Positions 1 to 8,790 of a stretch of DNA of 64,000 nt are shown here, in pieces. A program made the translations under genes and the position numbers. Every line of letters begins with the position of its first letter. Positions within the stretch are counted from its first letter, which is position 1. The notes beneath the pieces were generated by a model, which saw only the letters and a list, made by a program, of their open reading frames with translations, did not search any database and was not told the origin of the DNA. Origin of the DNA: Roseiarcus sp963761435 (GTDB lineage: Bacteria > Pseudomonadota > Alphaproteobacteria > Rhizobiales > Beijerinckiaceae); contig CAVXHJ010000029.1 of NCBI GenBank assembly GCA_963761435.1, positions 1 to 64,000 on the forward strand, given 5' to 3'.

Positions 1-172
1 CGTGATTGGCCGCGACAGCCCGCATTCGCTCTATGACCAGGACCTCGTGACCTTCGAGGAGGGGGCCGTCGCCTACGACCACCAGGACGCCGCCGGCTTC
101 ATCAAGCTCAACGCCCTGCGCCTGCGGACGCTGGCGAAGCGGAAGAAGAAGGAGGCGGCAGCGAAGGCCTAG
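1..172 (+). CDS. argG: Argininosuccinate synthase, C-terminal end (partial)
   Basis: The window opens inside a gene. Reading from base 2, 56 codons run to a TAG at 170-172. The peptide contains SPHSLYDQDLVTFEE, then AYDHQDAAGFIKLNALRLR, which is the conserved C-terminal tail of argininosuccinate synthase. That enzyme joins citrulline and aspartate in cytosolic arginine biosynthesis. The last residues (KRKKKEAAAKA) form a lysine-rich tail. Only the tail is visible, so the catalytic ATP-binding part cannot be checked. The match to the ArgG tail is strong. Confidence 0.85.
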   Translation, partial: VIGRDSPHSLYDQDLVTFEEGAVAYDHQDAAGFIKLNALRLRTLAKRKKKEAAAKA

Positions 173-248
173 TGGTTCAAACCAAACGCTTGGTACCCGC
201 CGACGTCGCCGCGACGCCCCTATCGACCCATTGCAGATTTGCCCGTTT

Positions 249-803
249 CTACCCGGACGTGGATTCTTGCTGTGCTGGCTTATGCCGTCGGGAACTGCAG
301 CGATGCCAGAAACGCGGAGACGTCGCGATTGCGACTAGGCGGAGCACCGGAACTGAAGGGCCGTGCTCAAGCCGCGCCGCCTCGATTTCGGGTCCTCCGA
401 CTTTTCTGAAATTCCAGATGTAGTCCAGCAAGTCATGATCGATTTGCTCAGCACAGCCATCAGGCAAATCGGCTCTATTGTCTCGCTCCATCGCGACGCG
501 TCGGAAGACCCGCCAAAGGCACAGCCAGCGGGGTCGGTCCAGTGCAATTAAAGTTTCGGCCCGCGGTAGCCGAATATCAAAAGTCCACGACGCAAAATTG
601 CCTTCGCTGATCCACGCTTCGCCTTGATGCGCCCTAGTCACACGGTCGCGGAAATCGGCGAGGCTCGCCCTCGTCCATCCCGGTAAATAGTGCAGCACGT
701 CTAGGTGCACGACCGGCAGTGCGAGCCGCTGTCCTAGCTTTCGCGCCAGCGTCGATTTCCCGCTGCCGGAGCAGCCGACAACGACGATACGCTGGGGTGG
801 CAT
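249..803 (-). CDS. P-loop adenylate kinase-like protein with a probable C-terminal frameshift
   Basis: The 184-aa frame begins MPPQRIVVVGCSGSGKST, a Walker A loop (GCSGSGKST) directly after the first strand. HLDVLHYLPGW and a later RDNRADLP segment follow. This is the pattern of the small P-loop kinases often annotated as adenylate kinase or topology-modulation (FlaR-like) proteins. Substrate unknown. The C-terminus after VPVLRL looks wrong. A one-base shift near base 335 gives RNRDVSAFLASLQFPTA and a stop at 280-282, which is the normal ending of this family. The annotated end at 249 is thus probably an artefact of an indel. Confidence 0.7.
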   Translation of the reverse strand: MPPQRIVVVGCSGSGKSTLARKLGQRLALPVVHLDVLHYLPGWTRASLADFRDRVTRAHQGEAWISEGNFASWTFDIRLPRAETLIALDRPRWLCLWRVFRRVAMERDNRADLPDGCAEQIDHDLLDYIWNFRKVGGPEIEAARLEHGPSVPVLRLVAIATSPRFWHRCSSRRHKPAQQESTSG

Positions 804-987
804 CTCTAATCTCCGGCGCGACGCGGAAACGGGAAACTATCCAAACGGCCCGTCTCTGCAAATTTCGTTACTCAGGTCCGCTCCCGCCCTTTGGCGACTT
901 TCGCGTCCGGGGTCCGAAGCGTTAGATTTGATCCACTAGCAGCACGAACTTGCGTTCGCCCCTTCCACGGGCGAGCGGGCAGCCGGA

Positions 988-1413
988 TCAGATCGCACTC
1001 CCCGCCGCCTTCGCGAGGACGCAGCCGGAAATGAGCCACGCGCCATTCGCCTCCCGTTTCAGGCTGTAGAGCGCAGTCCATACGACATTGTCATTGTCGA
1101 CCAGAGTCGCCGTAAGGCTCGCCTCGTCGCCGAGTTCGGCAAAGTCGCCGAACTCGACGCTGCGGTGCCTATAGACCGGCGCATAGCGGTCGCGAACCAT
1201 CGCCAGGAAGTGGTTGGCGTCGCCGAACATCTCCTTGATCGTCGGGTCGGCGAGCGCGTAAGCCCCTTCCGCATCATCCCGGGTGAAGGCGTCGAATTGC
1301 TGCTCGATGATCGCCCGCGACCGGGCGGCGGTTGATTCCTCCGCCGACGCGGCCCCAACCGACATCGCCACGGCCAGCGCGAGGGCCTCTATCGTTCTCA
1401 TCACCACGCGCAT
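988..1413 (-). CDS. Exported DUF4864-family protein
   Basis: A 141-aa protein with a cleavable-looking signal peptide (MRTIEALALAVAMSVGAASAEE; an alternative Met lies at residue 5). The mature part has IIEQQFDAFTRDDAEGAYALA, FGDANHFLAMVRDRYAPVYRH and a C-terminal strand with WLISGCVL. This layout, an NTF2-like small domain, fits DUF4864. Probable location is periplasmic. Function is unknown for the family. It is transcribed alone, flanked by an unrelated kinase and an SDR gene on the same strand, with gaps too large for obvious coupling. Confidence 0.7.
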   Translation of the reverse strand: MRVVMRTIEALALAVAMSVGAASAEESTAARSRAIIEQQFDAFTRDDAEGAYALADPTIKEMFGDANHFLAMVRDRYAPVYRHRSVEFGDFAELGDEASLTATLVDNDNVVWTALYSLKREANGAWLISGCVLAKAAGSAI

Positions 1414-1507
1414 GGGTGAGTCTCGCGTTTGATCTTTTCCGATCTCTTTATACGCGCGGCGGACTGAAATGGTTTCAGCGGCGACCTTATTCCCTATTCC
1501 TCGGCCA

Positions 1508-2416
1508 TCAGCTCACCGTGAGCCCCTTGGCCTTCGCCGCCGCGGCGACGAACTTCATCGTCTGCGCGAATGCGTCCTTGAGCGGCTCGGCCGTGCTCGG
1601 GTTGGAAATTTCTGCGAAGCGCGCGGCGATCGTCTCGGGCGTCCGCTCGCTCTCGTCGAGATAGACGCCCGTCGTCTCCATGATGTGCGTGACCGCGAAG
1701 GCTCCCGCGCCCGCGCCCAGAATGACGCGCGATGGCGCCTCTTCGCTGACCAGATAGAGCAGCCCCGGCGTCACGGTCTCCGGTCCAAGCAGCTCGGCCG
1801 CCGACGGCGGCAGGAGCCCTTCCGTCATGCCGGTGCGCGCGGTTGGCGCCAGAACATTGACGCGAATGTCGTTCTTGGCTCCCTCGAGGCTCAGCACATT
1901 CATGAGCCCGATCATCGCCGCTTTCGCCGCGCCATAGTTGGCCTGACCGAAATTGCCATAGATGCCCGAGGCCGACGAGGTCAGCGCGATGCGGCCATAG
2001 TTGCGCTCGCGCATCCCGGCCCAGACGGCCTTCGTGCAATTGGCCGAGCCGATGAGATGAACGCGAACGACGAACTCGAAATCCGCCATTTCCATCTTGG
2101 CGAAGGTCTTGTCGCGCAAGACGCCGGCATTGTTGACGAGGATGTCGACGCGGCCCCACTCCTTCTCCGCGCGCTCGGCAAGCGCCGTCGCCTGCTCGAG
2201 GTCGGCGACGTCGCCAGGATCAGCGATGGCGAGCCCGCCCGCCCGGCGGATCTCGTCCACGACCCTGAGCGAGTTCTCGGACGGCGCGCCGTTTCTTCCA
2301 AGGTCGTTGACGACAACCTTCGCGCCGCGCGCCGCAAGGCCCAGCGCGTGGGCGCGGCCGAGCCCCGAGCCCGCGCCGGTGACGATGGCGACCCGGCCGT
2401 GAAACTGAATTGTCAT
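1508..2416 (-). CDS. Short-chain dehydrogenase/reductase (multifunctional beta-oxidation type 2 like)
   Basis: The frame is open upstream to 2764, but the start chosen is ATG at 2416 (302 aa). It is preceded by a good ribosome site (AAGGGAAGATC) and gives a normal SDR N-terminus. GRVAIVTGAGSGLGRAHALG contains the TGxxxGxG NAD(P) loop. LVNNAGVLRDK carries the NNAG motif. The catalytic Ser (LTSSASG) and YxxxK (YGAAK) are all present. The early VVVNDLGRNG and the ~50-residue C-terminal extension resemble the SDR units of peroxisomal multifunctional enzyme homologues and bacterial 3-hydroxyacyl-CoA dehydrogenase-like SDRs. Substrate unproven. Confidence 0.8.
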   Translation of the reverse strand: MTIQFHGRVAIVTGAGSGLGRAHALGLAARGAKVVVNDLGRNGAPSENSLRVVDEIRRAGGLAIADPGDVADLEQATALAERAEKEWGRVDILVNNAGVLRDKTFAKMEMADFEFVVRVHLIGSANCTKAVWAGMRERNYGRIALTSSASGIYGNFGQANYGAAKAAMIGLMNVLSLEGAKNDIRVNVLAPTARTGMTEGLLPPSAAELLGPETVTPGLLYLVSEEAPSRVILGAGAGAFAVTHIMETTGVYLDESERTPETIAARFAEISNPSTAEPLKDAFAQTMKFVAAAAKAKGLTVS

Positions 2417-2615
2417 GATCTTCCCTTTGCGCGGTGCGCCATTGCGTCTGGGCTCCCTTCTACCGACGCCCCGACGGCACGCAATATCGGCGTCCGATAG
2501 TTGACAACGCTGTTGAGGCGGAACTGTCGCGCAGGCGTCACATTGGCGCGCCAAAGACCGGTCCGGCGGGGGATGGTGACGCCCGTCGAGGATTCGCTCA
2601 TGCGAAGCGGCGCCC

Positions 2616-4088
2616 ATGGCTGGAAAAACCGGAAGCGACCTGGAAGACCTGCGCGGCCTTCTCGCCGACGTCAAAGCGCTGCGCGAGAACGTCGAGCGGC
2701 AGAGCGCTGAATTCAGAAGCTCGTGGGGCGCAGGCGCCGACCAGACTTCCGCCCGAACGCTCAATCTTTCCCATTACGTCGCGCTGCGCGCGCACGACCT
2801 CACCGATCTCCAGTATCGGCTGGCGGCGCGGGGCCTGTCTTCCCTCGGCCGCAGCGAAGGCCAGGTCATGCTCGCTCTCGATACGCTCATCGCCACGCTC
2901 AAGCGGCTGAGCGGCGAGCCGGGCGCCGCCTATCCCACGTCTCCGGCGGCGGGCGCGGCGGAGCTGGAGGCCGAAACGAACCGGCTGTTCGGCAGGCGGC
3001 AGAGAGGCGGCCCGTCCGCCCGGGTGATCGCGACCCTGCCGCTGGAGGCGGCGACAGAACCCGAGCTCATCGACAATCTGGTCGCCGCCGGGATGGACTG
3101 CGCGCGCATCAACTGCGCCCACGATGACGCCGAAATCTGGGGGCAAATGATCGAAAACGTGCGCGAGGCCGCGGCGCGGCTCGAGCGTCCGTGCCGGGTG
3201 ATGATGGACATCGCCGGCCCGAAGTGCCGCATCCTCAAGGTGAAGGCGCCGCCGAAAACGCGCCTCTCGCGCGGCGACCGGGTCGTTCTGGTCGACGAGC
3301 TGCGCGAAAAGACGAAGGAGCCGATCGTCTTCTCGCTCAACTTTCCCGAGCTGGTCGACCAGCTCGCGGTCGGTTCGGAGGTATTCATCGACGACGGCAA
3401 GGCGGCGGCGAGAGTTGTCGCCAAGGCCGCGGGCCGGGCGGAGATCGAGGTTTACGCCGCGCGCGAGAAGGGGGTTCGGCTGAAGCCTGGCAAGGGCGTC
3501 AATTTTCCCTCGACCGAACTCGATCTGCCGCCGCTGACCTCCAAGGACTTCCGCGACCTCGACTTCATCGCCGAGCATGCCGACCTCATCGGCTATTCCT
3601 TCGTGCAGCGGGTCGACGACATCGAGCTTCTCCAGGATCATCTCGTGGCGCGCGCGCCCAAGCGCGAGCCGCACGGGCTCGTATTGAAGATCGAAACGCC
3701 GCTCGCGGTGCGCAATCTGCCGGCGCTTATCCTGCAGGCGGCGGCGCACAATCCGACCGCGGTGATGATCGCCCGCGGCGACCTCGCGGTCGAACTCGGC
3801 TTCGCAAGGCTCACCGAAATGCAGGAGGAAATCCTGTGGCTGTGCGAGGCGGCTCACACCCCGGTGGTGTGGGCGACTCAGGTCCTCGACAATTATGTGC
3901 GCGACGGCGTCGCTAGCCGCGCCGAAATGACCGACGCGGCGATGGCGCAGGGCGCCGAATGCGTGATGCTCAACAAGGGCCCCTATCTCGCCGAGGGCGT
4001 CGCATTCCTCCGCAACGTGCTCGCCCGGATGGACCGCCACCGGACCAAGAAGTTCGCTCGCTTCGCCTCGCTCAAGGCATGGGCGTGA
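2616..4088 (+). CDS. Pyruvate kinase-like protein, barrel only, with N-terminal extension
   Basis: 490 aa. From about residue 135 the protein follows the pyruvate kinase barrel: ARINCAHDD (the Arg of the active site), MMDIAGPKCRI, a B-domain around residues 205-290, GVNFPSTELDLPPLTSKD, LKIETPLAVRN (catalytic Lys), MIARGDLAVELG and VVWATQVLD. These correspond to the classical PK motifs. It ends soon after the barrel, with no C-terminal allosteric domain. The first ~130 residues are a helical extension of unknown role. It probably transfers phosphate between PEP and ADP, but the missing domain makes regulation, and even activity, uncertain. Divergent from the SDR gene. Confidence 0.75.
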   Translation: MAGKTGSDLEDLRGLLADVKALRENVERQSAEFRSSWGAGADQTSARTLNLSHYVALRAHDLTDLQYRLAARGLSSLGRSEGQVMLALDTLIATLKRLSGEPGAAYPTSPAAGAAELEAETNRLFGRRQRGGPSARVIATLPLEAATEPELIDNLVAAGMDCARINCAHDDAEIWGQMIENVREAAARLERPCRVMMDIAGPKCRILKVKAPPKTRLSRGDRVVLVDELREKTKEPIVFSLNFPELVDQLAVGSEVFIDDGKAAARVVAKAAGRAEIEVYAAREKGVRLKPGKGVNFPSTELDLPPLTSKDFRDLDFIAEHADLIGYSFVQRVDDIELLQDHLVARAPKREPHGLVLKIETPLAVRNLPALILQAAAHNPTAVMIARGDLAVELGFARLTEMQEEILWLCEAAHTPVVWATQVLDNYVRDGVASRAEMTDAAMAQGAECVMLNKGPYLAEGVAFLRNVLARMDRHRTKKFARFASLKAWA

Positions 4089-4139
4089 GCGCGGGCCTGA
4101 AGGCCGCGCGCGAAGCGAACGCGCGCGGCTTCGATTCGA

Positions 4140-5348
4140 TCAGCCCATCAGCAGCTCTCCGAACTGCTCCCAGCTCTCGCCGTTGAATGAGGCAAGCTTC
4201 ATCTGACGGATGGGGCTGAAATTGTCGGGCGACGTGTTGATGTGCATGCCCGGCAGCAGCATCGGCAATTCCAAATCCTTGAGGTTCGCCGCCTCCTTCA
4301 TCACATTCTCTCGGGACAGGTCATTGCCGCATTGCTTGAGCACCTGGACCATCGTCGCCGCCGTTCCAAATCCGTAGACCGCATTGGAGTCGGCGAGGTC
4401 GTTGGGCGTCATGTATTTTTCGATGAAGGCGGCGAATTGCTTGTACCCGGGGTCGTCCTTCCAGCGCGCGTCGGTTGAGTCCTTGCCATACACGGCGGTG
4501 ATCACGCCCTTCGACTTGTCGAGGCCTGCCGGTTTCATGACGCTCGCGATCGACTGGGAGACGTCAGTCATGTAGCGGACCGCGTTCCATCCGAGATCGG
4601 AAGACTTGCGAATCGCCTGCGCCGCGAATTTCGGCGTCGCGGCGATGAGGAAGACGTCGGCGCCGGAGCCTTGCAGCGTGACGACCTGGGAATCGACGGT
4701 CGGCTCGGACGTCTCGTACGAGGCTTCCTTGATCACCATTCCGGCATGGTCCGGGCCGAGGCCGTCTTTCAGCCCGATCAGATAGTCCTTGCCGAATCCG
4801 TCGTTCTGATAGAGCACCCCGATCTTCGCGTCGGGCTTCGTTTTCAAGATCGTCTGGCCGAAGATTCTCGCCTCGGTTTGATAGTTGGGCTGCCAGCCCA
4901 TGGTCCAGGGGAAATGCTTGGGGTCGCTGAACGTGGAGGCGCCGGTTGCGACGAACAACTGCGGTACCTTGTTGTCGTTGAGATATTGCCGGATCGCCAA
5001 GTTCGGCGCGGTGCCGAGCGTGTTGAAGAGGAAAGCGACTTTCTCGTCTTCGACGAGGCGGCGCACCTGCTCGACGGTCTTCGGCGGGCTGTATGCGTCA
5101 TCGAGGCTGACCAGATTGATCGTCCGGCCGTTCACGCCGCCCCTCTCGTTGATCATCTTGAAATAGGCCATGCTCGCCTTGCCGATGACCCCGTAGGCGG
5201 AGGCTGGTCCGCTATAGGGCATCGTCTGCCCGATCTTGATTTCCGTATCGGTGACGCCGGGGGCATTGTCGGCGCGGGCCGAACCGGCGCTGGCGGCGAA
5301 CGCCGCCGCGGCGGCGCTCGATTGCAGGAACGAACGTCGCGTGAACAT
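4140..5348 (-). CDS. Periplasmic binding protein of a branched-chain amino-acid type (HAAT) ABC transporter, copy 1
   Basis: 402 aa. The N-terminus MFTRRSFLQSSAAAAAFAAS is a Tat-like (RRSFL) leader ending at SARA-DN. The mature part starts GVTDTEIKIGQTMPYSGPASAYG and has the Peripla_BP_6 layout of LivJ/urea/amide binding proteins. It binds a small ligand in the periplasm and delivers it to the permeases encoded upstream. It is the last gene of the operon, 131 bp after a close paralogue; the two share long stretches such as NLAIRQYLNDNKVPQLFV. The ligand cannot be read from sequence. Confidence 0.85.
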   Translation of the reverse strand: MFTRRSFLQSSAAAAAFAASAGSARADNAPGVTDTEIKIGQTMPYSGPASAYGVIGKASMAYFKMINERGGVNGRTINLVSLDDAYSPPKTVEQVRRLVEDEKVAFLFNTLGTAPNLAIRQYLNDNKVPQLFVATGASTFSDPKHFPWTMGWQPNYQTEARIFGQTILKTKPDAKIGVLYQNDGFGKDYLIGLKDGLGPDHAGMVIKEASYETSEPTVDSQVVTLQGSGADVFLIAATPKFAAQAIRKSSDLGWNAVRYMTDVSQSIASVMKPAGLDKSKGVITAVYGKDSTDARWKDDPGYKQFAAFIEKYMTPNDLADSNAVYGFGTAATMVQVLKQCGNDLSRENVMKEAANLKDLELPMLLPGMHINTSPDNFSPIRQMKLASFNGESWEQFGELLMG

Positions 5349-5479
5349 GGTCTTTCCTCCCTTTCGTTTTTGGCCGCGGTCGCTGGACTACGGCGTCAGT
5401 ATAGCAGCAGCGGGACACGCTCGCGACGCGAGGTTCGTCGAAAGGGCCGCGCGCGGCTTAACGCGCGGCCCCGAGCCGA

Positions 5480-6685
5480 TCAGCCTATGATCAGTTCGCC
5501 GAACGGACGCCAGCTTTCGCCGTCGAAACGGGCGAGCTGCATCTGACGGATCGGGCTGAAGTTGGTCGGCGAGGTGTTGATCGTCATGCCGTTCAGGAGG
5601 ACCGGCACTGCGAAGTCCTTGATGCTGGCGGCCTGCTTCATGATGTTTTCGCGCGAAAGGTCGGCCCCGCACTGCGTGAGCACGTGAATCATGACCTGCG
5701 CGGCGCCGAAGGCGTAGGTCGCGTTGACATCGATGAACTCCTTGTCGCTCATATATTTGTCGCAGAACGCCTTCCACTCCTTGATGCCGGGATCGTCCTT
5801 GAGCGTTTGGTCGGTTGGGTCCTTGACATATCCGCTGGTGATGAGCCCTTTCGACTTGTCGAGCCCGGCGGGCTTGAGCACGGTTGCGATCGAGGGCGAG
5901 ACGTTGCTGAGATAGCGGGTCGCGTTCCAGCCGAGATCGAAGGATTTGCGGATCGCCTGGGCGGCGAATTTGGGCGTCGCGCCGATGACGAGGATATCCG
6001 CCCCGGAACCCTGCAGGGTCACGATCTGCGAGTTGACTGTGGGCTCGGAGGTCTCGTAGGACGCCGTCTTCACAAGCATGCCGGCGTGGTCCGCGCCGAG
6101 CACGTCCTGGAGCCCCTTGAGGTAGTCCTTGCCGAACCCGTCGTTCTGGTAGAGCAGAGCGATCTTCCCGTCGGGCTTCGTCTTGAGGATGTCCTTGGCG
6201 TAGATGTGCGCTTCCGTCTGATAGTTGGGGTTGTATCCCATCGTCCAGGGGAAGTGCTCTGGATCGGAGAAGACGCTCGCGCCGGTCGAGACGAAGAGCT
6301 GCGGCACCTTGTTGTCATTGAGGTACTGGCGGATGGCGAGATTGGGCGCGGTGCCGAGCGTCTGGAAGCAGAAGGCGACTTTCTCGTCCTCGACCAGGCG
6401 GCGCACCTGCTCGACGGTCTTCGGCGGGCTGTAGGCGTCGTCAAGACTGATGTAGTTGATCTTGCGTCCGTTCACGCCGCCCTGCTCGTTGATCATCTTG
6501 AAGTAGGCGCTTTCCGTGCGCCCGATCACGCCGTAGGCCGAGGCCGGGCCGCTGTAGGGCATGGTGTTGCCGATCTTGATCTCGGAATCGGTGACGCCGG
6601 GCGCGTTCTCGGCGCGGGCTGAACCCGCGCTCGCGGCCAGCGCCGCGGCGGCGCTCGATTGCAGGAACGTACGTCGTGTGATCAT
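5480..6685 (-). CDS. Periplasmic binding protein of HAAT ABC transporter, copy 2
   Basis: 401 aa, a tandem paralogue of the next gene in the operon. Its leader MITRRTFLQSSAAAALAAS again has a Tat-like RRTFL. GVTDSEIKIGNTMPYSGPASAYG starts the Peripla_BP_6 fold. Its ATG overlaps the stop of the LivM-like permease (ATGA at 6682-6685), so it is translationally coupled to the transporter. Two binding proteins feeding one permease pair suggests a broadened ligand range or a recent duplication. Residues lining the cleft would need comparison to tell which. Confidence 0.87.
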   Translation of the reverse strand: MITRRTFLQSSAAAALAASAGSARAENAPGVTDSEIKIGNTMPYSGPASAYGVIGRTESAYFKMINEQGGVNGRKINYISLDDAYSPPKTVEQVRRLVEDEKVAFCFQTLGTAPNLAIRQYLNDNKVPQLFVSTGASVFSDPEHFPWTMGYNPNYQTEAHIYAKDILKTKPDGKIALLYQNDGFGKDYLKGLQDVLGADHAGMLVKTASYETSEPTVNSQIVTLQGSGADILVIGATPKFAAQAIRKSFDLGWNATRYLSNVSPSIATVLKPAGLDKSKGLITSGYVKDPTDQTLKDDPGIKEWKAFCDKYMSDKEFIDVNATYAFGAAQVMIHVLTQCGADLSRENIMKQAASIKDFAVPVLLNGMTINTSPTNFSPIRQMQLARFDGESWRPFGELIIG

Positions 6686-7746
6686 GGCGCTTCTCCCTTT
6701 CCTTCATATTTCGCGGCGGCGTTCGCGCCGCCGTCGTTCTCAAACTGGACTTTTCGCGGCGGAGCGAGCCCGCGCAGGATTGCTTTCGCCGCGATTCGCA
6801 GCGCTCCAGCTACTCCCGTCGGCATTGCGGCCATTACCAGAATGAGCAGCGCGCCGTAAATCGCGCCCGGCAGCGCCTTGGCGCTCTCGCCGAAACTCAC
6901 CGTAAGCTGGTCGGCGATATTGGGCACGAATTCGATGAACAAGGCGCCGAACAAAACCCCTTCGAGCGAAGCGAGGCCGCCGACCACAATCCCGACCAGG
7001 AAGGCGAGCGAAAGCGGAAGCCCGAAGCTCTCTGGCGAAACAAAACCGACGGCGATCGCGCTCAGGCCCCCGGCGACGCCGGCATAGAGCGCGCTGACGC
7101 CAAAGCACGTCGTCTTATAAAGCGCCGCGTTGACGCCCATCGTTTCGGCCGCGATCGGCTGGTCGCGGATGGCGATCAGGGCCCGTCCGATCCGCCCCCG
7201 CGCGAGGTTCCGGGCCGCCCAGTAGAGCGCGGCGGCGCAGGCGAGGCAGACGAGATAGAGCCATTGGTCGGGATTGAGCCTGAGCCCCAGCGGCGCGAGC
7301 GGTTTCGGGAGCGAAATCCCTTGCGAGCCGCCGGTGAAGGCGTCGAAGCCGGTATAGCTGAGGATCTGGGGCGTTGCGACGGCAAGCGCGAAAGTGGCGA
7401 GCGCGAGATAGAGGCCGCCGAACCGGAGCGCCGGAAAGCCGAACAGAAAGCCAGCGACGAAGCACACCACGCTCGCCAGCGGGATAGCCGCCCAAAACGG
7501 CAAGCCGAACTTCGCGATCAGGATCGCCGCGCCATAGCCGCCGATCGCGAAAAAAGCGCCGTGGCCGAGCGAGATCTGGCCGTTGAACCCGGTCAAGAGA
7601 TTGAGGCCGAGCAGCGCGACGGCGAGAATGAGCACCTGCGAGCCCTGATAGATGTGGTAGCCCGAGGCGAAGAACGGAAAGGCGAGAGCGATGAGCCCGA
7701 CCGCGAGGGTGAAGAGGCGCCACAGCGCGCCGTCGCTTTCCACCAT
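6682..7746 (-). CDS. livM: LivM-type inner-membrane permease
   Basis: 354 aa with about nine to ten hydrophobic segments. The region GFNGQISLGHGAFFAIGGYGAA is the conserved LivM signature (GxxSLGHAAF type). IRDQPIAAETMGVN carries the EAA-like loop contacting the ATPases. It pairs with the LivH-type permease whose stop lies 3 bp upstream of this ATG, and overlaps the next binding-protein gene by 4 bp. Together they form the membrane channel of a HAAT importer. The C-terminal ~25 residues are a charged cytoplasmic tail. Confidence 0.88.
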   Translation of the reverse strand: MVESDGALWRLFTLAVGLIALAFPFFASGYHIYQGSQVLILAVALLGLNLLTGFNGQISLGHGAFFAIGGYGAAILIAKFGLPFWAAIPLASVVCFVAGFLFGFPALRFGGLYLALATFALAVATPQILSYTGFDAFTGGSQGISLPKPLAPLGLRLNPDQWLYLVCLACAAALYWAARNLARGRIGRALIAIRDQPIAAETMGVNAALYKTTCFGVSALYAGVAGGLSAIAVGFVSPESFGLPLSLAFLVGIVVGGLASLEGVLFGALFIEFVPNIADQLTVSFGESAKALPGAIYGALLILVMAAMPTGVAGALRIAAKAILRGLAPPRKVQFENDGGANAAAKYEGKGEAP

Positions 7747-7749
7747 CGG

Positions 7750-8658
7750 TCACACCCTCGCCACGAGGCGGCGACCGAACATTCCGTACGGCCGCCAGAC
7801 GAGAACGGCGATGATGATCGCCAGCGCCACCGAAAGCTTGACCTCGTCGCCGACGACATAGGCGCCGATGAGATTGCCGAGCACGCCGACCGCAAAACCG
7901 CCGACGGCCGCTCCGAATGGGTTGTCGATGCCGCCCAAGACCGCGCCGGCGAAGGCGTAGAGCAGGACGCCGCCCATCATGTTGGGATCGAGGTAGACGA
8001 TCGGCGCCGCCATCATGCCGGCGATCGACCCGATCGCCGCCGCCAGTCCCCAGCCGATCGCCAGCATCCACCCGACCCGGATGCCGACGAGACGGCTCGA
8101 CACCGGATTCTGCGCCGCCGCCCGCATCGCAAGACCGAGCGGCGTGAAACGGAAAAACGCATAGACCAGCGCCAGCACGCACAGGGTGACCAGAACGGCG
8201 CCCGATTCATGCGCCGACATGTAGCCCGCCCCGAACCACGGGCGCCCCGTGAACGGCGTATCGAACGAGGTCACCGAATAGCCGTAGAGCCATCCGGCGA
8301 GCGAGTTGAAGATGAGGCTCAGGCCGATGAACACGATCACGGAAGCGAGCACCGGCGCATTGGCGAATGGCCTGACGATCAGCCGCTCGATCACGACCCC
8401 GCCGATGAACGAGGCGACGACGGTCGCGAAAAAAGCGAACCAGTAGGAGCGACCCGAATCCATCAGCTTCCAGGCGAAATAGGTCGAGAACATCGCCATT
8501 TCGCCCTGGGCGAAATTAATCAGTTGCGTCGCCTGATAGATCATCACCAAAGCGAGCGCCATGATTGCGTAGACGCCGCCCAGCGCCACTCCGGAAGCCA
8601 GCTGGTGAAGGAACTCGCCCACGCTTTTCAGCGCTCCTTCCGCAAGGGAATTACGCAA
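7750..8658 (-). CDS. livH: LivH-type inner-membrane permease
   Basis: 302 aa, hydrophobic throughout. Motifs are GGVYAIMALALVMIYQATQ and LINFAQGEMAMF, the LivH hallmark, followed by FTPLGLAMRAAAQNPVSSRLVGI (EAA loop). The frame opens at TTG 8658. An in-frame GTG at 8622, with GGAG upstream, gives MGEFLHQLASG and may be the true start. It is the second permease of the HAAT transporter and is followed after 3 bp by livM. Upstream, 132 bp containing an inverted-repeat element separate it from livF. Confidence 0.87.
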   Translation of the reverse strand: MRNSLAEGALKSVGEFLHQLASGVALGGVYAIMALALVMIYQATQLINFAQGEMAMFSTYFAWKLMDSGRSYWFAFFATVVASFIGGVVIERLIVRPFANAPVLASVIVFIGLSLIFNSLAGWLYGYSVTSFDTPFTGRPWFGAGYMSAHESGAVLVTLCVLALVYAFFRFTPLGLAMRAAAQNPVSSRLVGIRVGWMLAIGWGLAAAIGSIAGMMAAPIVYLDPNMMGGVLLYAFAGAVLGGIDNPFGAAVGGFAVGVLGNLIGAYVVGDEVKLSVALAIIIAVLVWRPYGMFGRRLVARV

Positions 8659-8676
8659 GTTGCTCGAACCCCCGAC

Positions 8677-8765
8677 GTCATCGCGAGCGCACGCGAAGCG
8701 ATCCAGAGATGAAGGGCGGGAGCGACGGCCCTGGATCGCCGCGTCGCTTCGCTCCTCGCGATGAC
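8677..8765. repeat. Dispersed inverted-repeat element inside the liv operon
   Basis: An 89-bp imperfect palindrome between livF and livH. It begins GTCATCGCGAGCG and ends CGCGATGAC, with internal arms GCGATCCAG and CTGGATCGC. A second copy with the same ends and the same internal arms lies at 47128-47210. This is the architecture of REP/RUP-like mobile intergenic elements. The RNA would fold into a long hairpin and could alter expression of the downstream permease genes. Confidence 0.7.
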
Positions 8766-8790
8766 GACTCTATGGGAACGCATCATTCTC

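Noticed and set aside
2598..4040. A 480-codon open frame on the minus strand
   Set aside because: It lies wholly opposite the pyruvate kinase-like gene, is full of Arg/His/Asp typical of antisense GC-rich frames and has no domain.
7264..8712. A 482-codon + strand frame opposite livM/livH
   Set aside because: Extremely charged shadow of two membrane-protein genes with clear signatures on the other strand.
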